Positions 50,701 through 63,601 of a stretch of 64,000 nt of DNA are shown in pieces. Position 1 is the stretch's first letter. The number at the start of each line of letters is the position of its first letter. The notes beneath the pieces are model-generated. The model ran no database searches. It was not told the DNA's origin and saw only the letters and a program-made list of their open reading frames with translations. The translations under genes were made by a program, and so were the position numbers. Source of the DNA: Casuarius casuarius (Eukaryota > Chordata > Aves > Casuariiformes > Casuariidae); the NCBI GenBank assembly GCA_003342895.1, contig PTFA01000091.1:1499660-1563659 (forward strand). Direction: 5' to 3'.

Positions 50701-52917
50701 TCTGGAAATTATATTCTGTTTATCTTAGGCATATTACCAGGTACTATGAGGCCAAAGATTTTTTTTAACTCAGCATGTTCTTTTTTATTTTATGTTTCTC
50801 TATTATTTAAGAATAGGTAAAAGTGTTAGGTCTTTACTTGAAAGGCACCAAGCTATTAACTTGAGAAAGATCAAGGTCACCAGCTAAGCTTGAGAACTAG
50901 AATGCCAAGTTCCATGTTTGAGTGCTTTCAGTTAGCTGCATGCACAAGTCACCTTCCGTTCAGTACTACCTTTGTTAGGTTGACCTTGCATCTGAAAAAC
51001 ACTGAAATGCAACAAACCAGCTGCATGTACATGTACTGTCAATAGCATTTTCTAATGTGTTACACTTACTGTCAACTTATTTAAATTCCAATTTGGTTGT
51101 AGCAGAAAATATAAGTGTTTTCTTACATATTTAAAATATAACTTGTACTTTGTACCTTGAAGTCTCTCTTTCACTCTGCATTTTATTCAGCCTCAAAAAT
51201 CACCAAAGCCTTTCCAGTTTCTTAGAAGTGAATAGCACTGATCTCCTGCTATTAAAAGTTTATTCAGACAAGTAATTCACTCAATTCCCAGTGTTCATCA
51301 TCAGCCTGGTATTCACAGGGATAAAGTATGTGCAGACAGCAAATTCTAGGATATTTCTTGTTTCACATTTAGTGTAAACAGCAGCCTTGTGAGCAAAACA
51401 TACTCTGGACACTTCAAGATTTTGTTTACTTTTCCCAATCCCAGACACAGCAGTCAATTATGTAATTCATTCTGCAGTTAAGTAAAAAAAACTCCGATTG
51501 CATCTGTGCTGTGAAAATGGGTCTCATGAATGGTAAAGAGTACAGAACAAGAAAAAAAGTAATACTTTAAGCCTTTGAGGGTTTGGAAAACACTGAGTTA
51601 GGCACTCATCACTAAGTCTTGGGAAAATCCGACAGCAAAAGAGAACCTCCACTAGTATACAGTTACAGTGACAAAGACAGACATCCACAGGTTGACAGTG
51701 GTTAAGAATCCAGCCCCTATCTTTTGACAAACAAAAAACTTTAATATTGTGAATAAACAAATCATTTCAGCAACTGATCATTCACTGAGATGTCCACTTA
51801 ATCAGTTCTCTTATCTTTTTCCTTTTTTATTCAAACCAATCAAACCTGATCAAGTTCTAATAAAGCTGTAATCAAAACAAAGGCCTATCAGAGACACGTT
51901 TCCAAAGATTTGCCTTGCAAAAATTCTGCTGTACAAACATTAGAAATGGTCTCTAATTTTTTACTTCATCTATATTGGCTACTATTTCAACTAGTGTATT
52001 ACTAATAAAAATTAAGAAAACTTCTTTACTCCCTTTGCATTCCTGTTGCTGTCCCTCATAATGGAACCCTTCTTCCTCTTCTGCAGTGAAAACGAAAAAG
52101 AGCCATAAAACTGCAACTTGGTTAGAAATTATATGCTTTCTTAATGTTCTATATTTCATATCTATCTACTTAACATACAATCAAATTAATTGTTTCTGTA
52201 TTCATTGAGGATGAATTTGTGCAGCACCTGCAAGGACTGAGGGAGGATACTTGGGAATTTGATCAAGACACTAAATAAATAGATCACCACTGAGAAGCAA
52301 TTAACTGAATGCACCTAGTTTGATAAGAGCACAAAACCACAAAATCTACAGAAATATGAACACTACAATTGTTAAGAGAGTAGTTTTAGACAGAAAAACT
52401 GTATTAACTCAGCCTGTCCATCCCACTCCAGCAAGGGTGGAATAAACTTCAAAAAAGTCCTATCATAAGCTTCTCTATGTGACATTTAATCAGAGGACTT
52501 TGTTAGGTTCTCTGCTGTGGGGTGATTTTTTTCTGTAGAGTTCATTTAAGCATTTTGTCCAGCACAGTTATAGATGAAAGAAATTCTGTAACTTCCTGTG
52601 GGAACCTATTTTTTACCCTAATACTTCGTCCTTTAATCAAATAGTTCCTTTATTGTGGTGTCCTGCCATTAGCTCTGCCAAAAATTTCATTTTCTGCATC
52701 TGAAAACTGGACATAAAAAGCAGATGTGGGGGAGAGAGAGGAACTGATGAAGGATAGGTTTTGCAACTCTGATTAAAAGGAAAAATACACTAAATAGAAG
52801 TAACCTTATTTATTATTCTATGCTGAATGAGAGAGAGTGTTTTCTTCCCTTGAATCATCACCTAGTAGTGTGCATCTGTTTAGGAGATTGCTCTTTGTGA
52901 AAGCGCCAATAGTCTTG

Positions 52918-52950
52918 CACACACACACGTGCATGCACACAAACATACAT
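52918..52950. repeat. CA-rich imperfect microsatellite
   Basis: CA units interrupted by GTGCATG. Alternating purine-pyrimidine sequence. Confidence 0.85.
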
Positions 52951-54095
52951 GACAAGCCATTCTTCAATTTTGAAGAAAATTAACAAGAAGGTTTAGCTCA
53001 GCACTGAAAGTTGCTTGAATGATAACCATGGAAAGCAAAATCCTACTTAAAAAGGAACATATGATTCTGCCACATTTGTCTGTATTGGGAAAAATTTTGA
53101 ATGACATTTTCCTATATTCAGAAAATACTCATATTGGTGGGTATTTCACCCCTTGAGTGCAGACAACACTTTTTGGTCAATACGGTAGCTCTCAGTGGCT
53201 GCTATACTCATTTTGTCAGTATCTTCCCACCATCTTAACCTGTGCAGACTTTCTGTAACCGTATGGTGGAAATTCTACAATTAGAGCTTTTTCATTCCAT
53301 TTAACTGTTCAGTTTGCCACCAGACAAGGCACTGGTAACATCCGTATTTTTGTGGTGAGAACACCTAACTACTAGATTCCAGACTGAGACCTATCAACTC
53401 TTCCAAATAGGCTAATGAACAGCCATTAACAGTGTAATGTCTACGAGTTATCATTTTACACCAAGGAAAATAATTGTATTTTGGGAAAGCCAGATGCCTC
53501 CCTGAATGGCTTCAACTAATGAATGGAGGTGTAATTTACTGTAACCTACACTTAATGCCTTTCCCCAAGTTTGCCGTTTTGTGTGTTTCCAAATTACACG
53601 AAAATTGTGTTGTTTGCACTTTTAAACATGTAAAAACTCACTAGTAGCCGCATATGTGCCATGGGGGAAGTATGCCTAATTTATGTAAAGTGTTACAGAA
53701 AATGATCTATATGACAGTTTGGTATAAAATGCTAAACACAAGTCATTACTCACTGAAGATAATATGAAAGAGTATTGTGTCAGGGCAGACATTAGATTAC
53801 AGAGAATAAAAAGCAGGAATAGGTATTCAGATATTTATTTATATTTGCATAATCAAGTGACGGAGATGGTGGATGTTCTCTTGGGCCCAACTAGTATACA
53901 ATGAATTGAACAACAGTTTGGAATCTTTCTATTATTTTTCACATTGTCAACACAGCACACTTTTTTCCTGGTCTTGCAGAGAGGGATATTGATTTTATCC
54001 CAGAAAAAAGTGTTCCTAGTTGCTGTTGTTGCTTGTAACTAGGAAAAGAGATATTACAGGCTGGCTACTGATTAAGGAGAGGCAAGTAGTGTGAG

Positions 54096-54133
54096 GTTGC
54101 TTTGCCATCCAGATGTTGCTTTGCCATCCAGAT
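54096..54133 (+). repeat. Perfect 19-bp tandem duplication
   Basis: The unit gttgctttgccatccagat occurs twice head to tail without a mismatch, implying a recent duplication or an assembly slip. Confidence 0.95.
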
Positions 54134-55229
54134 GCTGTATGATTAAACAGATTCTTTATTTACTGCTGGGATTGCAGAATTTATCTCTTATTCCCTGGCA
54201 TAGGGAAGGGGTCTTCCACAGCTCTTCCCTTTAAGCAGTGGGAAAAACGGTAGCAATCTGCAATAATTCTGCCAATACAATAAAACTAAACAACACTTAC
54301 TTATTCATGGCCATCCACAAGATTCATGGTCACTACTGCGCTATGCCACACAGCCACGAAGATTTTCATATGAAAGCCTAGACACTACTCCTATCCTCCC
54401 TCCCTAAGTCAGACTTCTTCACCACTGATACTTCATCTTTCAGTAGCATCTGCTGGTTCAAAGGCTGACAGACACTGTATCAAAAGCAGAGTTGCAAAGC
54501 TGATTCTTTCTGAATCAAGAGAGAGAGACTGGAAAAGGAATGGAAACTAGGCCTAAAGAAAGGAAACAACTTCTGCCACAGTCTTGCAGCAGATTTACTG
54601 CAAATATACAATATACAAATATGTGACTGCCTAGTACGCACAAGCCCAAATATCAAGATTAGACTGCCCCATTCAGAATGACATTTATTATGTTAGCAAA
54701 ACTGTGTTAACAGTGGATAAATTTCTTCCTGAGAGTAACTTCGCAAAGACCTCTATCTCAAGCGTTTAATTCATTTTATATTATGAATTGTCAATGCCCC
54801 TCTAAAAAACTCCAGAGGAACAAAAGGCTTAACAGGAACAGAGGCCAAAACAATAACAAGAGAAAACAATCAAATTTTTCAGATGCACTGAACTATTATG
54901 TGTCCCATGGACTTCAGCAAATGTGGGTAGTGAGCATATCTGAATACTATGCCCCTACTGGCTGGACACTACATTTTCCTCTTCTTCTAGTAGGAGCTAA
55001 TTACTTAACATTTCAGAAAGTTAAAGAAAATGACAATTATCCCATTGAAAATTATCCCTTTTCTTTGCCAGATTAGCATACAAACCAAAATGCATTACAA
55101 ACAAGTACTGTACATCTGTTCAAGTGCTGCACATCTGCAGATGCTTAAATCTGTCCATCTCCTTTCTTCATTCTTTAGCATTTGTATACACTCTAAAAAT
55201 CTCAAAAATGCATCATTGGTTTGGTTTTT

Positions 55230-55305
55230 TTATATATATATATGTCTGTGTGTGTGTGTGTGTGTGTATGTATATGTATATATATATTTTTATATATATA
55301 TATAA
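55230..55305. repeat. Compound (TA)n(TG)n(TA)n microsatellite
   Basis: Runs of TA, then TG, then TA with a T4 interruption. The open frames overlapping it (poly Tyr-Ile, Val-Cys) are artefacts of the repeat. Confidence 0.97.
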
Positions 55306-58300
55306 AGCAACTTTGATGCTAAAAAGACAAGAGCTTCACAGGAATGCTCCTATACCACCTGTATTTGGTCTCTCATTATGCTAGAGATTTTAACTGAAAT
55401 TCCTATAGGAACCTGCCTTCACAGCAGAAACAGAACTTCTAGATCTCATTCTGAGACTTTCCCACACACTCAAACCTGAAGTTAAAGGAACCTAACACTG
55501 GTTATCTGGTCAATTAAAAAAAAAAAGAATAATTCTGAAATAATACAGCTAGCAGAAAAAAAAAGTGCTACTGTGAATATCTTAGGCCTCCTTAAAGAAA
55601 TATACGCCTATTTGCACTTTTCTAAAGGGAGCATTCCTACCATCTGTGGGAGCATTAGATGTAACTTCTTAAACACTTCTTACATTTTGCTTTACTGTCC
55701 ACATGCCAGGAGGACTGCAGACAATCACAAGTGTGATGATGTTCAGAGCTCATGATGCCACCAGATGGGAGATCCAAGTAATTGTTCAAATCCAGCTTTG
55801 AGTGTTTGGCTTTTGGACACACTATCAATCTCTTAAGATTTTAGGTGGTTGTATTTAATTGTGATGAAATCTACGTATCAGTTTAAGGAAAAAGCAAATA
55901 GCTGTTTAATTTGTCAGATTAAAAATATGGTCAGATCTTAACTAATTTCTCCAGCATCTGTATTACAAGAGTAATGCTTTGTTAGATTTTTTTGGAATAA
56001 CCTTTGCACTTCCACTCTCATGTCTATCAATTCACAGTTCTAGAAATGCTTCACCCAGGTTTTTCCCTGTTTCATTCAATTGCAGCAGATAAGGTATATA
56101 CACAAAAGGTCCCACTCCTTCAAGTCCCTTATACACACAGAAATTTGACATTGGTGATTAGTCCCAGTGAAGTCACAAAAAGGTAGTATAGTAATTTCTG
56201 AATAGTGATATAGGAAGAAATTTTTAGGTTAGATGAGATGCAGACCCCAAAAAGTAATATTGCTGATCCCATTCTGGATCTATAGAATCCAGTGAGATGG
56301 GGAAGATCACTACAACAGCTGGTTGGGCCTGCTGGCTTAGGACCAGGACTGAAAAGTTTCTTTTTTAATTTTTTTAATTTTTAATTTCTAATTCTACTCC
56401 CAGCTCCTTCACTACCATAGGCAAATGCTTTCCCAACTATGCCTCCTCTCTCTTCCTCCTCCTTCCTCTTCCATACTTTGAAAGCTGATGCACAAGGCTG
56501 TTGCCAAGCTGGCAAAGGACTGAGCTCTATTTTAGGTTTCACAGAAAATGCAGACACTCTGAAATGTTCTCTATTTCCAAAATTGAAAACAAGTAAAACA
56601 ATCTTTTCCCTATTTCCTTTTCCCTTTTGTAAACAAACTGCCTCAAAAATTCAGCTTAGGAGAAGTTTTGGTATTTAAAAAGTTGAACCTTATAGTTTTG
56701 TGTACTGATATATTCATAGTGTTGCTTGGAACGTCAACAGTAGACAATGCACCAAGCTTTCATGGCAGTCTTCATCCAAAGCTACTTGGTTACTGTAATG
56801 CAATAGAAGTAGAGATTTTATTGCATCTTTCACGACATATATATTTATTTTTGTATTATTATTATTACTACAGGAAATAGGGTAGCATCCAAGCTTTTTT
56901 CCCAGCGTTGTTCTAAGATTTGAGAAGTTTTCCTACCACTCCAAATTCTTTAACATCCAATTAAAAATTAATTCAGAAGGAAATGTTTGCAAGACAATTT
57001 ACATGCAAAAAACCCTTTCAATCTCTAAAGAATTATGTTTGAAAACAGTTGAGATCCTCAGCACTAAACATTTTCAAGAACCTTCCTATGTTTTCCAGAC
57101 CGGTGAAAGCATAACCTCCAGCAAACCACTGATGGACCTTTATATTAACATGCTGTCTGGATTTGTTCTGTATCAACTAATAGCCCAATGCTAAACTACC
57201 AGTGCTAAGCCTAAATTCATCCTACTATTGCTTATAATCTATTCCAGCTTGACACATTCAATGACTGACTGTGATATTTAAAGCATTCTCCTGCCCTGTT
57301 ATGAAACAATACTGATTTAATTTTTAATTAAAACAAAAGCCAAATGACACTCCAGTTCTTAAGAACCTGAATAAAAGTAACATCATTTAGGTCCAGGCAG
57401 TTGAAGGCTATGGTTCAAAGCCTTCTGTACTGGCATAGCCTGCTTCTTTGATGCACATATCAGATAGAACAGGGGATGCAGAGCTTATGAAACAGATGCC
57501 TATAGCAGACAGGATAGCTTTAAATTTTATCTCCTTTGTAACATTAAGGGGACTCAACTGTTCATCATGATTAAATTGTATAAATGTAATAGCTGAGTAG
57601 ATACACACCATAGGTACACATACGAGTGACAGCTACTATTGACTGAGTCATTTATGGTGTTTCAAAACTAAGATTCAAGTTAATTCAGAGCCAAGAAATA
57701 AAAGTATTTCACACCTATAGCTACTTCACATGTTCTGCTTTTTTCACATGGGTTGTTTTTATTTGCCTGTTATTTTCTCTTGGTAGCCAAGAGAAAAAGA
57801 TTATGATAAAAATGCTTTGTTTTCTTTTTAAATGTAAAACTGAACAACAACAAATCTGCATCAAAATTTCAGTAAAATTACATTTTTTCATATTCCAATG
57901 ACTGTCGATTTTAACCACACAAGAAATTTCCTAGACAATTATATTGAAAAGGCATCATATATTTCGAAAGAATATGACAGAATAGTTAGTTAAATGCTGT
58001 ATGAAAGATTCATTGTAAATTAAAAATTAAAAAGTATTCAACAGCTCCAAGTAGAGTTCAAACCCATCTGTTACTATAAACTACTTTTTTTTTCTTTATC
58101 TTAACGTAGCCATATGCCATGGGATAGCAACTGACATTTAAGCATTTGCTTCAAATCTCTGTTTAGGATGAGAACACCCAGAGTTAACATACAACATTTA
58201 GCATAGTGAAAACACACATTCTGCAGTTTGTCAATGGCACTATGACAGAAGCCTCAGAATCATTTCATTAGAAGAATATTGTGTGGAAGAAGTTCATCAC

Positions 58301-60774
58301 TCTACAGAGAACGTATGGAGAGAGAAATTCAATCTTTAGACCACCAGAAGCTTGCAGTAGGTACTGCAGGGAAAGAATATCAGACACTAGAAAGACTCCT
58401 TCTGGCTTCTGTGGCTATAAAGCTTAAACCATTTAAGGCAGATGTCTGAAACACAACCTAGTAAGATCTATGTGTTAGGATTATTGCAAAATGCATAAAT
58501 ACTAAAAAGGGATACTCAGAACAAAGGGAATTGGGAGTCAAAATAGAAATAGCAAAAAGCTCATGAACTACCTGTTTCCAGCAAGACCCATCTCCAGTCA
58601 GGATCTTCCCTACCAAAGAAGATTTTCTGGGTGTGCTCAATTAGTGTTTGACAAAATAAAGTCAAAGAGCTATTGCCAAAGTCCAAGTTAGGCCATATCA
58701 AAGAACAAGAAAAGGATAAAGGCAAACTATACTTTCACGCTAGCAGAGGAAAACACAAGCTCTCCAAATCAGCATATTTGTATATGCTGATGCCCACATC
58801 AGTGCTGCTTCATTGTTACTTTTTCTAACCACTTCTAATTAATACAATTGCACTACCTTGCACAACAATTACATCCTCATTTTGCTGTATAGGTTTGATT
58901 TTTGAATCTGCAAAGAATGGGGCATGCACTACTTGTTAGTTCTAAAGAGGTAATGGAAATCAAGAGGTAAACAGCAAAAACAAAATACCATAAGCGAAGG
59001 AAGATTATTTTAAAGACCATCATGGTATATCATTTTATAAGTATCATGTTCTGGATTTCTGGCATCATTTTAGGTAAGATAAAAATGTCCATTCTAATAT
59101 CATATGACCATAATGTTTACCACTGTTTCAAAAATGTCAATAAAAACAGTTTTATTTCACAAGAAGTTGGATTCTTTTACTATTTTTTTTTTACAATACA
59201 AGTAAAATAAGGGCACTGCCACTGCGGTGTAGAGCAGCCAAGTCTTACAACTATTTTGCAACAGTTATCCTGCTTGGAATGCAATAAAGAAAGAATGCAT
59301 GATTGCTGATGTTCTCTGTTATGACACGAGCTGAGAACACAATTTCCATTAATCTGAAGTGATTAGAGTTCATTTTGCTTGTCTGCCACACAGCATGGAA
59401 GAATGTGTAATGTGTCTGAAGTGTCTACAACATCCTTTAATAAACCTATGCTCAGTCTACTTTGTTTTAACAGTATTATGAAAGTTCACATATGCTCACA
59501 CTATGTTTTCCCAAGTAACAGAAATTTAATAGATAAAAATTCCCTTTGGATGAATATGGAGTAGTATATACTTGACTTAGCAGGCTGCCACCGGTTGGAA
59601 ATGCAGATACACAGGGCAATCTTCTTGCCTAGCAATGACTAGTAACCAACAGACATTGAACTAAGCAAGACAAATTGGAAAAATGCAGAAACAGTAAGCA
59701 TTCCAAAAGAGTCTGTAGAGCAGCACAGCTACCAAGGTAGTAATTCTAGACAAGTAGAAAACCACATGTCATGTCTTCCATAGCACTGATTTAAGGAATA
59801 ATACAAAAACATGCTTGAAAAAAGTTTGACAAACAAATCTCTAACAACGACAACAAACTAAAGTTCTTTTTCTGTCAAGTTGGTAAGACTTGGTAACATT
59901 TATCACTTTTAAGTGTAAATGTAATTGATAAAACTAAATGGCATAATCATTTAAAACCCTCTACATTTTACTCACAAACATGAATGAAAACCAACACAAG
60001 GTCATCCCCACAGACTTCCGCATCCATTCTAGTTAGTTCAAACAACAATAATTCCACACCTGCATACTCATGACTTCTTACTCAAAATACTAAATTAAGA
60101 TTTAATACTTCTTGCCAGTGAAAATGCATGTACTGCACTAAAGAGAAAATAGCTTAGACACGTCTCTGCCCCCTCACAAGGTCAGGTCATATAGAAAACC
60201 CTCTCTTTCAAGGAAATGATGTGTATAGCAACTGCTTGACTGCCCTTTAGAGAAAAGGAGGAGGATTATTTGATGGAACATGTTTATATGTTTGTATACA
60301 AACGCATGTTAAGGGTGAAATTAAACAACCAGAACTCAATTAAATTCTATTTATGCTCACTAGAAGTCTTCACAAATAGCTGAACACGCTATTTAAAAAT
60401 AAGCAATCGGGTATGGGAAGGAAGAAGGCAAACAGGAGTAAAGATGAGTTGGAGACATAAATCTTCACTTCTTACTCTTAATGCAACACTTGTATTAGAC
60501 ACATATCCAATTTGCTTTAGACAGAGATAAATCTAATGCATATTTTACATTCTCTAAATTTTTGTGAATATTCAGAAAACATTGAAATAAAACTTCACAG
60601 GGCAGACCCAACAATATAAAAAAGCATACTGCTTTGCTAGATGTCTAACCAAGGCTTAAAATAGATTTACTGTACTTTTCATACCAACAGACAGCAGACG
60701 ATATGATCAAACTAATGTAGTAACTTTCCAACAGAAAGAGGCCAATTTTCTTAAAAAGGACTATTTCAGTTCAA

Positions 60775-60995
60775 TATAAGCAGAAACTTTCCTGACAGTG
60801 AGATCTACGAGACTGTGGAAGACCTTCTCCAGGGAAAAGTGGTGGAGACATCATCTGAGACGTTTATAACCACTCTATTTACAATAATAGAAAATGTTCT
60901 GTAAGGAAAAATTCTGCACTGACAGACAGCATGAATTAAGGCAAATTATGGGTGGGAACTAAAACGTCTCCTTTCCTGCTGAAACTACATGTATG
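60775..60995 (+). mobile_element. CR1-family LINE, 3'-end fragment
   Basis: The stretch reading cctgacagtgagatc, then gagactgtggaagacc, agtggtggagac and tctgtaaggaaaaattctgc has the order of landmarks seen in CR1 LINE 3' ends of birds and other sauropsids. It is 5'-truncated, as usual for CR1, and lacks a clear terminal octamer array. Its last 90 bp are about 80% identical to 62175-62262. Confidence 0.72.
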
Positions 60996-62169
60996 TACAC
61001 ACACTACTGTATGTACTGAGAAAGGCTCATATAAGGAGACAGGAAGTCATGCAAGCTTTATATAGTTCATACTAATTAATATGACAAGAATATTGGACAT
61101 GCATCTCAAAAAAAAAAAAATCCAGTTAGGCAATGTCCAAAACTTAAAAACTACAGTGAACATGCAGTTGGAACTCCGACATCATTACTGTATTAAGAGT
61201 AACAGAAATAGGATAGAAAATGTTTTTTCCGCTCTCACGTGTACCATTTCCTAGAGCAGAAGAGATCAGTGCTACTTTATTTTAATAATAATATTTTTAG
61301 AAATAAAGTCTAAAATATATTGAAAGCAACAATACCTTCACAAAATGCACTTTTCTCAGCCTCTAACACTTTGCATCTGTTAATATTCTATTTCTGCATA
61401 AAAGATAGCAGAAAAAAACCTTTATAATTTTAAAGAAAAAATAATCAAATGGTTTGAAGCTAATGTGATTGCATCAGTGCTAGATAACTGTTCACAGAAG
61501 CTAAAGATTCAGTGTTGTAAACCCCTTTATGAGACCATAGTAGTTGGAAATGAAATTGTAAATAGGGAAGTTTATATTGCTTTGATTTAGAAAATTGTTG
61601 CCATTAAACAGTTTACAAAAAGCCTGGTGTTTCAGCATCATTATCCCCAATATGTCAAAGTAACCAGCATCGCAATATTTAAAGCACTCCCAACTTCTTC
61701 ATAAATATCATTTATATTCCTAGACTGCTATTCATTGTATCAAGACACGTCATTTACGCTCCTCCTAGTTACACAGCATGATTATCTGAACAGATATGCA
61801 CTTATCTGAAATAATGAGAAAACAGAAGGGCATGGCTGGTTTAAAAGGTTTAATAACTAAGATGGTACTGAACATTGTACTGCAGTTTGCTTTTGTTTGA
61901 TAAACACAGAACAAGTTCCCAGTGTACAGGAACTGAACAGATGTTTAAGTCCTTCGGTCACTGTGTTTATAACCTGTAGTTGTGTGCTTATGACTATTGC
62001 ATACAATCAAGAAATGACCAATACTTTATGCTGTATATTTTCTATCTTTCTAAAATTTCAGGCAAAATTTGCTAAATAATAACTAAACCAACATCACTTA
62101 CAGCTGAACACTACTTGCTACCAATCATAATGTCAAAAAATGCTTTTGGTTTCTGTGCATCAAAGCACT

Positions 62170-62275
62170 GCAACTTCTGTAAGGAACAATTCTGCACTGG
62201 AAGACAGCATGAATTAAGGTGAATTACAGATGGGAACTGAAAGTTCTCCTTTCCTGTTGGAAACTCTGTGTGCCT
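62170..62275 (+). mobile_element. CR1-family LINE, short 3'-end fragment
   Basis: This repeats the 3' part of the element at 60775-60995 in the same orientation, about 1.28 kb further on. Shared blocks include ttctgtaagga, attctgcactg, gacagcatgaattaagg and tctcctttcctg. The upstream part (gagactgtgg and so on) is absent, so this is either a shorter 5'-truncated insertion or a partial local duplication. Confidence 0.68.
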
Positions 62276-63441
62276 GGACATGCATACATATTGGAATTAC
62301 AGAAATCACTTTTTTTTTTCTACCTTTACATTCACCCTTCAACTCTCTCATCCTCCATTTCCAATTTTATATTTAAGGAAAATTCCTGTCAACATTCAGT
62401 TGGCCTATACACAGCATGACTCCCTTTTATTTGGAGAGACGACATTCAGAAGACAATGTCAGACAATCAATAAACATATTGATGATATAGATCACCAAAA
62501 TGACAGGAAACAGCACAGGAGCTCAGTGAACAGGAGATTAAACTCTTCAGAACTGAGACGGGGGGATATGGGCAAGAGTAGAACAGCAGCAGCTAGTCAG
62601 TGACAGCTGCATCCACACACATCAGCCCACTGATGAAGAAGGAAGGTGAAATCCCTGTTCCCAGAGATCAGTTGCTTACTGCAACTTTACATTGCAAGAC
62701 TCTCATAACACAGGTAGAAACTCAGCAATAACCAAACACATTTTCTGTAACTATGAGGTATCCAGGAGGTACAAAGTACAAGATAGTGGGGCAGGCTACA
62801 TCAAACATCCACAAATCAGGCTGTTTAAGTTGTCAGTACCAGCACGGCTACCCATACACTTCGAGAGAGAGCAGGCTAATGTGAGAGGTATAGAGAGGGA
62901 AATTGGAATTCCAGAATAGGTAGATTAGGATGCTGGTGTGGGTATAAGCTTCCTTTACAATTCTTTTGTCAGGCACAGACTACAGGTCACTAACAACCAG
63001 CAAGTCACTCACTGGCATAATGGAACAAAGGAACTTGCTCAGTTAATAAGCTCAAAAAATCAGAGTCAGCTTAAAGTATCACTGTTCCCAGCTAATTAAA
63101 AGAAAGAAAAAAAAAAAAAGTGTCCCATCTAGACTGTTTGCCTTTGAAAATAAGCAATACACAATCTTGCTGTGTGTCTGCCATTGGTAGACTGAAATCA
63201 AACACACTGAAGAATAAGGGCCCCCCTAGCTACGCGTGCTTATTCTCCCTTTCACAGCAGTGCTCAAGCTGAGGTTTGACTATTCAGAGCCACGTGGTCT
63301 ACGTAAATTGTACCTATATCACAATTCAAGGGCCCAGTGCTTATTTGAACTGAGACACTCCCTCTACAATGCTTAAGTTTCTCTGGTGCCTGGAGAACTA
63401 GCTGGCTCACTAGACTGGAGCCAGGGTGAAAGCCAAATGAC

Positions 63442-63457
63442 TATATATATATATATA
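63442..63457. repeat. Short (TA)n run
   Basis: Eight TA units flanked by A-rich sequence. Confidence 0.9.
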
Positions 63458-63574
63458 AACAAATAAAGTCCTGTACATCTTTATAAAAAGCTGTAGCTGG
63501 TTAGGAGGGAGCCTCCAAAAGTGCCTCAAGTTGAAGGAAAGTCTGTAGCAAAAATTCACACTTTATTAGAGACT

Positions 63575-63601
63575 GGGGGGGGCAGGGAGGGAAGCAGAGG
63601 G
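63575..63601 (+). other. G-quadruplex motif
   Basis: G8, then loops CA, A and AAGCAGA separating three further G3 runs. It meets the G3+ N1-7 rule at the upper loop limit and is also on the template strand of UNC5D. Confidence 0.65.

Larger units (their letters stand above)
44001..56000 (-). other. UNC5D: UNC5D intron 1, distal part
   Basis: This is intronic sequence with a palindromic-element piece at 44703-44752, two stretches that read like candidate conserved non-coding elements (about 45870-46060 and 53430-53670), a CA-rich patch at 52918-52950, a 19-bp tandem duplication at 54096-54133 and a compound TA/TG microsatellite at 55230-55305. The remaining sequence is unremarkable, and open frames are short and unsupported. 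Confidence 0.8.

Noticed and set aside
55030..55384. Open frames with Val-Cys and Tyr-Ile runs
   Set aside because: They are artefacts of the compound TA/TG microsatellite.
58050..58075. B-box-like gagttcaaacccatc, considered as a tRNA gene or tRNA-derived SINE
   Set aside because: No A box at the right spacing and no cloverleaf can be drawn from the flanks.
62268..62603. 111-codon open frame on the plus strand
   Set aside because: It starts at the tail of a CR1 fragment and has no family signature; chance.
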